Below are positions 12,350-22,805 of a DNA stretch of 64,000 nucleotides, one piece after another. Every line of letters begins with the position of its first letter. The stretch's first letter is position 1. This DNA comes from Hyposmocoma kahamanoa (Eukaryota > Arthropoda > Insecta > Lepidoptera > Cosmopterigidae). The stretch covers positions 4,124,099-4,188,098 of the forward strand of contig NW_020653200.1 in assembly GCF_003589595.1 (NCBI RefSeq), written 5' to 3'. The notes below the pieces were generated by a model, which saw only the letters and a program-made list of their open reading frames with translations, was not told the origin of the DNA and made no database searches. A program made the position numbers and the translations under genes.

Positions 12350-12605
12350 ACTTTAAAAAAAAAAAAGTTTTACGGACCTCAGTAGTTTATGGAATTACGT
12401 CTATTTGCCAAATTTCATTCAAATTGATTAACAGAAAGTGGGTGAAATCCAAAAAAAAAATAGATCAATCCCCTGATATGTCACCTTTAGAAGTGGAATA
12501 ATATTTTCTGCAAATCTGAATGAGACCACTTCTAAAATATTCCTTTACCAACAAAAAAGAATCGAAATCGGAGTAATCGCGTAACATACCCACAAAAACG
12601 ATTAA
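12350..12605 (-). repeat. Repeat family B, diverged reverse copy
   Basis: Features reversed relative to the other copies are recognisable: GGAATTACGTCTATTTGCCA, CACCTTTAGAAGTGG, and ACAAAAAAGAATCGAAATCGG near the right end. They correspond to the family's middle and starting blocks. Confidence 0.6.
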
Positions 12606-12701
12606 AAAGATATCGAGTTCTTATGTTTTCGCGATTGTTACACATAGGAAATGAAACTATTTTTCTGGATTTCAATCGCGTATATTTGTTTTTTCAAACA
12701 A

Positions 12702-12786
12702 ACCAACGTTTCGGGCCCTTTACAGGTCCCGTGGTCACGGTTGACTTGGGTGACCATGGGACCTGTAAAGGGTCAGAAACGTTGGT
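12702..12786. repeat. Long palindrome (about 37-bp arms)
   Basis: The left arm reads ACCAACGTTTCGGGCCCTTT then ACAGGTCCCGTGGTCAC. The right arm reads GTGACCATGGGACCTGTAAA then GGGTCAGAAACGTTGGT. The arms are inverted copies with a few mismatches around a short centre. A half-copy (ACCATGGGACCTGTAAAG) recurs at 63593. It is probably a fold-back MITE or the end of one. Confidence 0.75.
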
Positions 12787-15036
12787 CAACCGTGACCGTG
12801 AGCTTGGAGTAGACGACTCTATTCAAATTAAGGACTGTTTGGCTCAGTGAGTTCTGTCTTTTGTGTAAGTTTTAAAACCAATCCCAGTTGGTAACGATGC
12901 CCGCAAAAATGACAACAGTTTTAATCAGTGCACTGCTGCAACTGCGCCTTCGAGACAAATAGTCGTCCCGATAGCAACCTTACGAAACCTTACAAAGACT
13001 AACTTTTGAAAAGTGATAACAATGTTCTTATTGAGTACTTATGTCCATGGTATAGTTTGGGGTAGCTGGCTGGTTGTTATTGGGTGGAGTACACCCATAC
13101 GATGATGTCGATGATTTCAAAAATTGCACAACACTAAAACTGTTCAACGTAAATAGTAGCTGAATCGATATTTATATTAGTTAACAAAATGCTTCACTTT
13201 AACGTAGCCCATCTCCAAGCTTCTAAAACATTTCAACTGAACATTGTCAACACTGAGTATCAAAATATGCCATTCACGAGGTTCAAAACTACAGTGAAAC
13301 AAAAAATGTATACTAAAGCTTCTGCGTATTTGTTGACAAAAATCTGTAGTGGCGACCCGTTTAGCTGTTGCGACCTATGATGTTAGAAATAAATATTGTA
13401 AATGATATGATATGTATATAATGGGTACGAAAGTTTATTTACAAAGACCAACCTCTACAGTTTCTTACATTCTTCTCAGAGGAATCTGCTTTACGAATGA
13501 GCAGTAGAGTTTAATCAATATGACGATTTCAAGTGTAATTTGCTTACGTATGAAAAATATTTTTTTTTATTTTTCACTTTTTTTACTATTGTTCTCTCGA
13601 AGATTAAACTGAATACAAATCACTAGCTGTTTGATATTATGTTTTGATATAGTCTGATTTGATATTAAACACACTAAAATCATTGTATTGGTAAGAGCTA
13701 CTTTGCACTGAATTGTAGATTAGATCAATCTTACGTTCCCAGTCGTAAATTATTATTACGTACCATTCGTATACCTCTCAAAGCAACGTTAAATTGAAAC
13801 ATGATGGTTGAATGCAGCAAGCAGGCACTCAGTCTTAACTACTTAAGGTGAAGCGAGACCCAAAATAGGCGTTTTGACGTATTTCGACCACAAAAATGCA
13901 CAGAACCCACAGACCACAGTAAATCGGTTTTTCGACATTAAATACAAATTTAACTTGTTTTTTTCTATTCATAATGAAAACAGAAGATACCGGTAGTGAG
14001 TTATGGGGCTCGAAACACGATTGACTAAACTTCTCCCGAAAAAAAATCACACAGCTTATCAAAATTTTCAGTTTTATCTACTCAAACATCAAATTCATTC
14101 ATTTGGTATTATTATTATTTCAAACTTCAATGAAAATTTCTCATACGTGTTCCGTAACAAATACGTCAGTGGTACAGACCACATATTTCTTTCTTCCGTG
14201 GTCAGTGGACTATGACCTTATTTTACAGTAAGAGAATTTTTTTTTTTCTAGAATGTAGGTATATGTTTCAATATCATGCAAAGAATAACTCCGCTCTTTA
14301 AAGCCACGATACCATTTCGCCTTAAGTTGAGTACCTCACAGCCCCTGTGGCGTTTTCAGTCCTCTTAGCCGAATAAATCCCCATGGCCTTTAGTATCCCT
14401 CCAAGATTACACTGCAGGACATTTTCATCTGACTTTGTAAGTGTAATAGGTACAAATATTTATACTATCGGTTGTACGCAATATCTGCACCTGAAAAAAG
14501 GAAATGTAATAGGAAGAACGTGACGTGTCCTTGCAAAGATTTCAATGTATGATTGAAATGACGTGATTATTCAGAAATTCATTTCCTTCCCAGCGGAAAC
14601 TTACGTATTTTCGATTGTCCGTGAAGGTTATTACAATATACAACCTAGCTAGACGTACAATATGGGGACAATTTTTTTTTATGACACCAAGACTTACAAA
14701 AATATAACATTTATATTTTTGTGAACTGATTTGGTTAGTTTCACACTTTGATCATCAACTATACACACCAGTACATTTAGCAGAACACTAGTAAAATCTT
14801 CAAAATAATGTACATTTTTTTCGAAAGTCTGGTCAACTATTTACTTCTTACTTTTTAGTTTAGGTTTAATCTGAAAATAAAAAAATTCTCATTCTCAATT
14901 AACCTAATATTACAATTCTTACAATACAATTCTTAAAATATTTCTTATACTTAGCGCTAGGACAAAAAAGTCGTTCAAAACCAAAAACAAACATCTGCAA
15001 CAAGCACACAGAAAACTCCGTAAGGTCTGCTGGTTC
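12787..15036. other. No gene or repeat recognised
   Basis: AT-rich DNA with only short open frames (up to 75 codons), overlapping on both strands at about 13835-14215, none with a recognisable domain or signal. Confidence 0.4.
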
Positions 15037-15085
15037 GTTCCGTAGCTCAGTTGGGAGAGTGTTCCCTGGTTCGAATCCAGCCAAA
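15037..15085 (+). repeat. Truncated tRNA-like sequence
   Basis: TAGCTCAGTTGG (A box) and GGTTCGAATCC (B box) are both good, but they are only about 12 bases apart, so the anticodon arm is missing and the 5' and 3' acceptor strands do not pair. This is a deleted tRNA pseudogene or a rearranged SINE head rather than a functional tRNA. Confidence 0.6.
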
Positions 15086-15484
15086 TGAACACCATGGTAA
15101 TGAAACTTAATATTATAAACTATTGTATGTTCTTTGTGTTTTGTTCGCCTAAATGTATCGGTATGTATATTAATATCAGGTAACGTGTAATACTTAATAC
15201 TTATTGCATGTTATTAATGTATAGTTATCAAAAAAATTAGTGTAATTATCATATATAAGTACTTCGTTCCCTATTACGTGCTTATTAACGGAAGCTAATA
15301 AATGGAACTCCAATAACTGATTCATTCCTCATTTATATACCTGCTTGAATTGTTGTAGGAGCTATCTCACCGAAGTTGTAATTATATACTAAGATAGTAA
15401 TATTAAATTTCAAGGTATTTGATTAACTTAGCAGAGTGAACGTACATACAATTAGGGAACCGCTAGCAGTATAAAAATTACGAA
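15086..15484. other. AT-rich spacer, nothing recognised
   Basis: I see no gene, hairpin or repeat family in this stretch. Confidence 0.4.
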
Positions 15485-15835
15485 TTAAAACTATAAGTAG
15501 CAGTAGAGCTTCTTGTCATAGAGTTCGTCCAGAGAAGTGTACCACCTTACTTATTTTCATCGCCAAACATTAATTTGACCATAATTTCGTTCTAGTTTAA
15601 AAGGGTAAAAGTGCTAGTGAAATTACAGGCACATGGGACTATTCAATGTCTCGGGGTGGTGGGCGCAGTGGCAGTGCCCCTCAGATCACAAGAGTCTCAA
15701 CCATATTATAGTCAATCTCGAAAGGACCAATTTGGAACGATTAAAACTAAATCGATAGATTGCCTGCTGGATGAAGAGGTAATTATAGACTTTCTACAAG
15801 GACATCGACTCGATAAAATCTGAGGGGTAATGCTA
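15485..15835 (-). repeat. Repeat family A, reverse arm of an inverted pair
   Basis: It begins with AGTAGCAGTAGAGCTTCTTG and GAGTTCGTCCAG, reversed relative to copy 1, and continues through GTGAAATTACAGGCACATGG to a GCCCCTCAGATCAC block. A forward arm follows directly, making a head-to-head arrangement. The small frame at 15611-15823 is a by-product of the repeat. Confidence 0.7.
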
Positions 15836-16010
15836 CTGGGCGTACCAGCTGGACCATAACCTGTTAATTGCTGTAGTTCCACCAACTTCCTTACCCTCTA
15901 AAACCGGAACGCAGTAATGCTCACATTACTTACTGCTTGGCGGCAGAAATAGGTAAGGTGGAAAGTACTTCCCTGGACGAACTCTTTCACAAGGAGTTCT
16001 GCTGTTACGA
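15836..16010 (+). repeat. Repeat family A, forward arm of the inverted pair
   Basis: It contains CCTCTAAAACCGGAACGCAG, the TAATGCTCACATTAC block, CTTGGCGGCAGAAATAGGTA and CTGGACGAACTCTTTCACAA, all in forward orientation. It faces the reverse arm to its left, so the 526-bp whole can fold back on itself at its ends. Confidence 0.7.
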
Positions 16011-16554
16011 AAAAAATATCGCGATACAGGACGCTTTTATGTCGCTTTTTCATAAAAATTAAGTAATTTGGATGATTTGCTGAGTAAAATTATAATTAGA
16101 TTATAATATTTTAATTACCTACATGAACATCGTATTTTAACCTCAAGCCCCTATATTTATCTAATTACATGCGCAATACACAGGCGTTATACAATTTCTT
16201 TAAGCTCCTGACCACTTTCAATACGTTTTATTAATTTTGAAACAGAATCAGAGCTAAAACGTATTACAAACAAATCTGGGACAAAATATTCAACCAGTAC
16301 CTAGGTAGTCATAAAAACTCAGTAAATTGAACGGTAAAAGGATCTACCTCTGTACAAGCGTACGCCGAGCTCTCTGATGATAACCGACATGTCATGTTGG
16401 TATAAACGTTTTCAAAGTTCTCCAAAGCGATAAGCTTGTCACAAAATCATGCCACTTTATTCACGGACCAAAATCTCCAAACCACAAGCAAAATTATTTT
16501 AACACAAAGCAAACGTTTAAATTCTAAAAAAAATTTGTTTAAGTTTTCTAAATG
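16011..16554. other. AT-rich spacer, no gene seen
   Basis: I see nothing recognisable between the family A pair and the long family B copy. Confidence 0.4.
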
Positions 16555-17000
16555 TTTTTAACAGACTTTAAAAAAAAGGAGACGGTTCTCAATCCGACTA
16601 TGTTTTTTTTTGTATGTATGTTACGCGATAACTCCGGTATTTGTGAACCGATTTTCATGATTCTTTTTTGTTAGAGAGTAACTCCATAGTAGTCACATTT
16701 CATTTAGAAAAAATTCATCCACCTCTAAGGGTGACTGTTCACGCATGAAGCTTCATTTTTATAAATAGCGCCTAAATTTTACTTAAGGAGCAATTATTTT
16801 AAGGGTTTTGCTATTCTCCAATTCAAGGCGTTTTTCTCTCTCAGTATACTTTGAGTACTGAGAATCGATTTTTCATTATCTCCTATGTCAAGTCCTGTAT
16901 AGGGGCGAACTAGGGGATATTTCAATAAAACGTGGCAAATAGACGTAATCCCGCGTACTTTTGAGGTCGGTTTTTTTAGTACTCTGTACTGAGATTCTAT
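16555..17000 (+). repeat. Repeat family B, long copy
   Basis: It carries the family start (GACTTTAAAAAAAAGGAGAC), GAACCGATTTTCATGATTC, GTGACTGTTCACGCATGAAG, an extra central section (TAAATAGCGCCTAA, CCAATTCAAGGCGTTTTTCTC), and the end block TTTTGAGGTCGGTTTTTTTA with CTCTGTACTGAGAT. Its central section is shared with the copy at 29899. Confidence 0.8.
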
Positions 17001-18349
17001 TGTAATAAATAATTAATTGCATGCATAAGTGCATATAAAGTATTAATTAATCGTTTTTTCCTATAAATATATGCTATCGATTATATAGGGTGTAAATTTC
17101 AGACGGGGCAGTAAGGCCAGCCACTTAGTCGTTGTGGTTACAGGAAAACGGTTCTAGAAGACTATCCATGAATTTCGAAGATATTTTGATTGGCATTCAC
17201 AGATTTTGTAAAAATAGTACAGTCAGCAAGATAAAAGGCAATTTTTAACGACAACACCCCGTGTAAGTTGGCTACTAAAAGTATAATTATTTGTGGTACT
17301 GAGTTGTAGTAATGACTGTGACGTCATTAGCTTATTATATTTTACACTATGTGAAAAACGATAGGTAATATGAACGTAATATGAATTTGAATCGAGAATA
17401 GGCTTGCAGATACGGCGAGATACCGGAAACGCAAGATGTAGAGACAGATATGCAATCTCAACATCACCTAATTAATATTCAACCAACATTGTTAATAGGA
17501 AATGATAATAGCAACTGTAATAATTTCATGGGCGATTGGTTGTGTTCAATAAGTTTATTTATACCTGTGGAGTCCTCATAATGGCCTTTCATGTATTATC
17601 TTTTATTCCATTGTTGGATACATTTTTAGGGTCCCACGAACAAAAACAAAAAATACTTTATTTAATGTGCCATGTTAACTTAAGAACCGTAAAATATAAC
17701 AGGCTAATAAATCATTCACAATATAAATTAGACACCTGATAGAAAAATAAAATAGATGTTGTTTTCGGACCTTTCTAATGAATATAAATTAACAGCAAAA
17801 TGGAACGGACTAAACGAGTTGTTTTGAAGAATAGGCATTTTTGTTCCAATCATGTTTCTATCGTGTGTCGAGCAAATTATTGTTCTTATGTTATTGTAGC
17901 GGACTGTATCAATTGGGTTTGGGTGGGTGCGAACAACGAGTAAGCAAGGCCAAAGCAAATTTACTTATAGTTTATTAATTTATTATAAACACGTACAGGT
18001 ATCAAATCAAAACAGAAAGCAATAGTGAAGAAAAGGCGCCAAAAACAATCACATTTAAATTTAGAATTTAAAAATAAAACTAAACTTAAAAAGACTGTAT
18101 AAAATATATACAAAAGAGAATTATAGCGGCAGCTGCGATTCGCTACAGTTATCGTCGTGTTCTTTCGTCTTTTGGGCCTTTTACAATAATACAGAACCCT
18201 TGCCGCCCGAACCTGTTTCGTTTTCACCAGGTTTTTTCTAATGGAGACCAACAATAGCTCCGCGACACCCCGCCCCTCCACTGAAAGTTCTTTCACGATT
18301 CTTTCAAGTTAGACAGCGCATTATTTACTTATGTCTGTATATTACATCT
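17001..18349. other. No gene recognised
   Basis: A 111-codon minus-strand frame at 17961-18296 is rich in Arg/Lys at its start and hydrophobic at its end, but shows no known domain. It lies in AT-rich DNA and is more likely chance than a gene. Confidence 0.35.
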
Positions 18350-18470
18350 AACGCTCATTCCAACGTCCACCGGCAAAGTGAAGGCATCCTTTTCTGACAG
18401 CGTTTATAAAAGAATAGCTCTGCCTACCCCAATGGGAAAAAGGCGTGAAGTATATGTTATGATAAATAAA
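18350..18470 (+). repeat. LINE/SINE 3' tail
   Basis: CTCTGCCTACCCCAATGGGA then AAAAGGCGTGAAGTATATG resembles the conserved 3' end of lepidopteran retroposons (ACCCC..TGGGA.A.AGGCGTGA). A related tail lies at about 59820. No coding part remains. Confidence 0.55.
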
Positions 18471-18707
18471 GCTGGCCGCCGCGCGGCTGCCGCGCGAAAG
18501 CCCACTTACGCCGCTTTCACGTACATTAATGGCGAAACCTAATTATATTTACTAGGTAACAACATTTAAATTCCTCGGAATAACACAACTGCTCATTTAA
18601 GTTAAAACGTAAAAGCTAAATAAATAGAGCGTATTTTGCCATGACAAATGCACACGGTCGCTGCGCGGCGGCTCCACGGTCTCCGCGCGGTGAGCGTGGT
18701 GAAATTC
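18471..18707. other. GC-rich patch before the hAT element
   Basis: GCCGCCGCGCGGCTGCCGCG at about 18476 and a second GC-rich block at about 18655-18700 stand out from the AT-rich surroundings. I cannot tell whether this is regulatory DNA of a host gene or an old repeat. The hAT element inserted directly beside it. Confidence 0.35.
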
Positions 18708-18715
18708 GTTTAGAG
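18708..18715 (+). repeat. 8-bp target site duplication, left
   Basis: GTTTAGAG here is identical to 21877-21884 and directly flanks the hAT ends. Eight base pairs is the hAT hallmark. Confidence 0.92.
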
Positions 18716-21700
18716 CAGTGATTCCCAAAGTGGTCCAGGTGGACCCCCAGGGGTCCACGGGAGACTTGCTGGGGGTCTACGTAGGCGTGAACAAAAAATG
18801 GGGGTCCATAAGATGTTAATGGGGGTCCACGAAAAATTATCTGCTTTTGATAGTAAAGAGCAAAAATGTAAGCATAGTTTTATAAGGGCCTACCTACATT
18901 GTTTTAAGTACATAACTAAGCAGATAATATTTTAATAAGGCAAGCGACTTTTACTTGTCCAAACTTGCGTATTCGATATTACGTACAATTTCGTGTACGT
19001 ACATGTACAGACTTGCAAAGCGCTATCCGCCCGACAATGCTTAATGCTTGTTCAGACATGAACTTGATCACCACTATAAATACTTGATGCCAAAGACAAA
19101 CTCATTCATTTGTTTCCGGAATTTCGAAAAAAAGGTTTGAGATAATTTATATCAGTGTTTGTTAGTGCCGGAGAAAAGTAAGTAAATACCTTTTTTTTTT
19201 GTTATAGTACTTATGTATTTTGTTTACGTGTACTAGTCGGTTGATCACAACTGCTTGTATAGATAGGTAACTTAGGAACTTACAGATATTTTAATTGTCC
19301 TCTTTCGATTTGAAGACAAACACAGCACGTTTTATTCAATTGTTTTTTCGCGAGAGAAGCACTGCCTCTCTAAAAAGGCCGAATAAGCAATAGCAATTAA
19401 TTTTTCAATTTTTCTTGCAAATAACTACTAATTTTATAAAACAGTATAAAAAAGTCACGTTTTAACAATGAAGGCGCAGACAAAAAATACGCAAATACAT
19501 CATTGATTTGATGAAATGTTAGTTATCGTTTTTATGTACAATTTTGGGATTTCGACTTTTATTTTTTCCTACACAAATATGATCAGTATTCGATACTGAG
19601 TACACCCATTTTTATTTGTACTATTAAAAATTAGTGGTAATTTAGGTACTTTAAAATTGATACCGTTTTGTGAAAACATCTGTATTTGTCTTAGCGGTTA
19701 TTAGTTGGCCCCTTAACAAGCCGTAATTCTATTTCTGCATGCTGACAAAGGCTGCGGTGTGATACCTATATTCAGAAAAAAACTTGGTTACTAAAACATT
19801 CTTTTTTACAAGTAAGGTAACTGACACGAAACATGGCTACAGCAAAGAAAAAATGTCGACAATATAGTGTCGATTATTTGAAATATGGTTTTGTTCCATC
19901 AGAGGCAGACAAACAATTGCCCATGTGCCTATTATGCAACAAAGTTTTGAGCAATGACTCTATGAAACCATCAAAGCTCGAAGATCATCTAAAAAGGTGT
20001 CATACTGACAAAATAGGTAAAGATTTAAAATATTTTCAAACATTAAAGGAAAAATATGAAAAGAGACCCACCATGCACAGTATGTTCGCTTCAACATCTC
20101 AAAGTAACGATGACGGCTTGCGGGCATCTTACAATATCTCATTACTTATAGCAAAATCTGGAAAACCGCACACTATCGGAGAACAATTAATTTTACCCGC
20201 TGTTGAAGAGGTTTTAAAAACTGTTTTGCACAAATCTCCATTTGACGTACTAAAAAGAATTCCATTAAGTAACAATACTGTTCAAAGACGCATTGATGAA
20301 ATGAGCTCTGATATCGAAAGTTTTTTGTGCGATCATCTGCAAAAAACTCATTTTTCTATACAACTGGACGAGTCAACGTTACCCGGTAATGAAGCATTAT
20401 TATTGGCATATGTCCGATTTATTATGGAGGAAGAAATTCACGAAGAATTGCTATTTGCCAGAACTTTAGAGACTGACACTAAAGGCGAATCAATATTTAA
20501 TGTTCTGAGTAATTTTTTTACGGAAAAATCGATTCCATTTACAAACATTATTTCAGTGGCAACAGACGGAGCTCCTGCAATGGTCGGGCGATATCGTGGG
20601 TTTATAAGTCATCTCAAAAGAATTATACCAGGACTTACAGCTATTCATTGCGTAATCCACCGACAACATCTTGTGGCAAAACATTTAAGTGACAGGTTGA
20701 ACCGATCTCTTCATTTTGTAATAAAAGCTGTCAACAAAATCAGAAGCAAAATGCATTGAATACGCGTTTATTTGCTCAATTGTGCGATGAAAATGATGAA
20801 GACTTCCAACGACTGCTCTTACATACTGAAGTACGCTGGTTGTCGAAAGGCGCATGCTTAACGAGATTTTACTCTGTTTTCGATTCCGTATTAGAGTTCC
20901 TAGAAAGTAGAGATCCAGATTTAAAAGAAAACTTGATCAAATTCAAAGCAGACATTGCGTATTTGACAGATTTGTTTAAAAAATTTAATGATATCAACTT
21001 GCAGTTACAAGGGGACAGCCTGAATTCAATAAAAACAATTGGGATAATTTCGGCTTTTCTTGGGAAATTGAAATTCATGAAGCAAAACATTAGTCGGCGC
21101 GAATTCTCTCAATTTCCAAACTTGTCGCAGGTAGAATGTATTGATGAGGATATCCATACCTACAGTCAACATTTAAGTGCCCTGCACTTTGAAACCAGTG
21201 ACTTTAAAACCAGGTTTGAAGATATGCTGACGATGGATATACCACCATGGATCATAAATCCATTTGAATTTGATGAAACGGAAGTGGCCAATGTTGTATT
21301 ACAAGAGGAGCTGCTCGAGATAAGCACCAATGAGGAGCTGAAGGTGAAATTTAGAAAAGGCTACCAAATATTTTGGCTGCAAGCAGAAATACCCGAAAAA
21401 TATCCTGGACTGTGGGAAATCGCAAAGAAATTTTTAATAGCTTTTCCCTCGTCATACCTTGTCGAAAGGAGTTTTAGTGCCGTTACAAACCTCTTAACAA
21501 AAAAAAGGAGCAAATTAAACATCACAGAGCGGGGGGATTTGCGATTATTGCTCACAAAAATAAAGCCAAACATTGATCGTTTGCTGACACTTCGTCAAAT
21601 ACATCCTTCCCATTAATTAAAATTATAACCTGAACCTATATTACCTTATTATTTTTTTCTTGTAATTCTATTCTTTTAATAAATAAAATGTTATAAAATA

Positions 21701-21876
21701 TACCATTTTTCGTTTTTATTTTACCTATCGGATTATAGGGACAGAACTCAAAAACGACACAATTTTTATTTTTTGGCGACTTTAAGATTGTGGTAGAAAT
21801 GTAGCAGCAGGGGGTCCACCGACACCAGTAAAATTTTGAAAGTGGTCCACGGGAAAAATAAGTTTGGGAACTACTG
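18716..21876 (+). mobile_element. hAT transposon, 3,161 bp, nearly intact
   Basis: The left end is CAGTGATTCCCAAAGTGG and the right end, inverted, is CAGTAGTTCCCAAACTT. These are short imperfect inverted repeats starting with CAG as in hAT elements. Subterminal GGGGGTCCAC and GTGGTCCACGGG motifs repeat near both ends. A perfect 8-bp duplication (GTTTAGAG) flanks it. It carries one transposase gene in plus orientation, and an AATAAATAAAA polyadenylation-like signal follows at about 21678. Unbroken ends and an identical duplication suggest a fairly recent insertion. Confidence 0.93.
19833..21616 (+). pseudogene. hAT transposase, ZBED5-like, one frameshift
   Basis: The gene encodes the DDE enzyme that cuts and pastes the surrounding element in the nucleus. 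The N-terminus has a BED-type zinc finger (C32, C35, H52, H57). The RNase H-like core supplies D179 (in LDEST) and D245 (in VATDGAPAM), followed by the conserved IHCVIH motif. The frame is lost at about 20748-20752, in a run of four A, and resumes in another frame with HTEVRWLSKG. The last catalytic acid is the Glu codon at 21464 within VERSFSAV, in the C-terminal dimerisation region, and the protein ends with the family-typical HPSH. Apart from that indel I see no stop. Joined length would be about 590 residues, normal for ZBED5/SCAND3-type proteins. It could also be a recently domesticated copy, but intact inverted ends argue for a plain transposon. The frameshift might be a sequencing error. 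Confidence 0.9.
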
Positions 21877-21884
21877 GTTTAGAG
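21877..21884 (+). repeat. 8-bp target site duplication, right
   Basis: GTTTAGAG repeats the left duplication exactly. Confidence 0.92.
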
Positions 21885-22519
21885 TAACCGCGCCCACTCT
21901 ATTTATGCAATATTGATGAGACAACGATATCAAGAAATATTTATTCTGCTATAGTATATAGAGATTTATACTAAAATTATTTTTTAATTGGGCTTTATAT
22001 TTCTGTCAGTACAAATGTTATTAACAGAGAAACATTATAACAACTAACAATACACACAAACAAGACCAAATTAACTCAACTTGAAAGATAAATCAATCGT
22101 CGTTAGTGTGTCTCGTACCCCTTTAGAGATGGAAAGTAGAACAACTTGAAAATACATTTTCAACTCATATCCTTCGCTAGAACGTTTCATCATTTAGATA
22201 TAACAGCGAGGGTGAAAAAGAACGTTGTTGTACAATGTGTACTACACACATAGAGATTTGCGCCACGACTATATTTCCAGGCCGCCGCAGCAGACAAATT
22301 TAACCGGCTTAAAATCGGCGTGGTGTAAATTTATTTTCTTTAAATGAAGTATCTTCTCCTTCTTTAACTATTTGTTATATTTCATTACAGTAGTTCAGTA
22401 CAATTAAAACGGATTACGTTCCTGTCTACGTACATTTTATTCATGCTAAGTAGTAAGTGAAATGTGAAGACACAATTAATAGCTCTCCCTCTAGATGGCG
22501 CATAAGTGCTGTTTTACTT
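21885..22519. other. Spacer with a short repeat shared with 36.4 kb
   Basis: No gene. Positions about 22250-22335 (TAGAGATTTGCGCC ... CGGCTTAAAATCGGCGTGG) match, inverted, the stretch at about 36410-36466, so this is part of a further unnamed repeat. Confidence 0.5.
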
Positions 22520-22805
22520 TTTTATACCAAGTGACGGCACTAACAAGTCGTGTGTCTGGTGGTAATCATCACGCCTGTCCATAACAAATTCACTGCAGCT
22601 CAGAACCTTAAATCCTAAAGATCTTAGGGGTACTGCCGCTGCGCCCGTCACCCTGAAACATAAGTTGAAAAGTCCCATGTGCCCTTTATTTCACCAGCAT
22701 CCTTACTCTTCAAAACCGAAACGCAGTAATGCTCACATTACTGCTTGGCGGCAGAAATAGGTAAGGCAGTACTGGACGAACTCTTTCACAAGGAACTCTA
22801 CTGCT
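22520..22805 (+). repeat. Repeat family A, forward copy
   Basis: The blocks GTGACGGCACTAACAAGTCG, CCCGTCACCCTGAAACATAA, CAGTAATGCTCACATTACTG, CTTGGCGGCAGAAATAGGTA and CTGGACGAACTCTTTCACAA occur in the family order. It is close to full length compared with copy 1. Confidence 0.8.

Noticed and set aside
15037..15085. A tRNA gene
   Set aside because: The A and B boxes are good but only about 12 bases apart, with no anticodon arm and no paired acceptor stem.
17961..18296. 111-codon minus-strand frame as a gene
   Set aside because: No domain, low-complexity basic and hydrophobic parts, and no splice or start context; expected by chance in 64 kb of AT-rich DNA.
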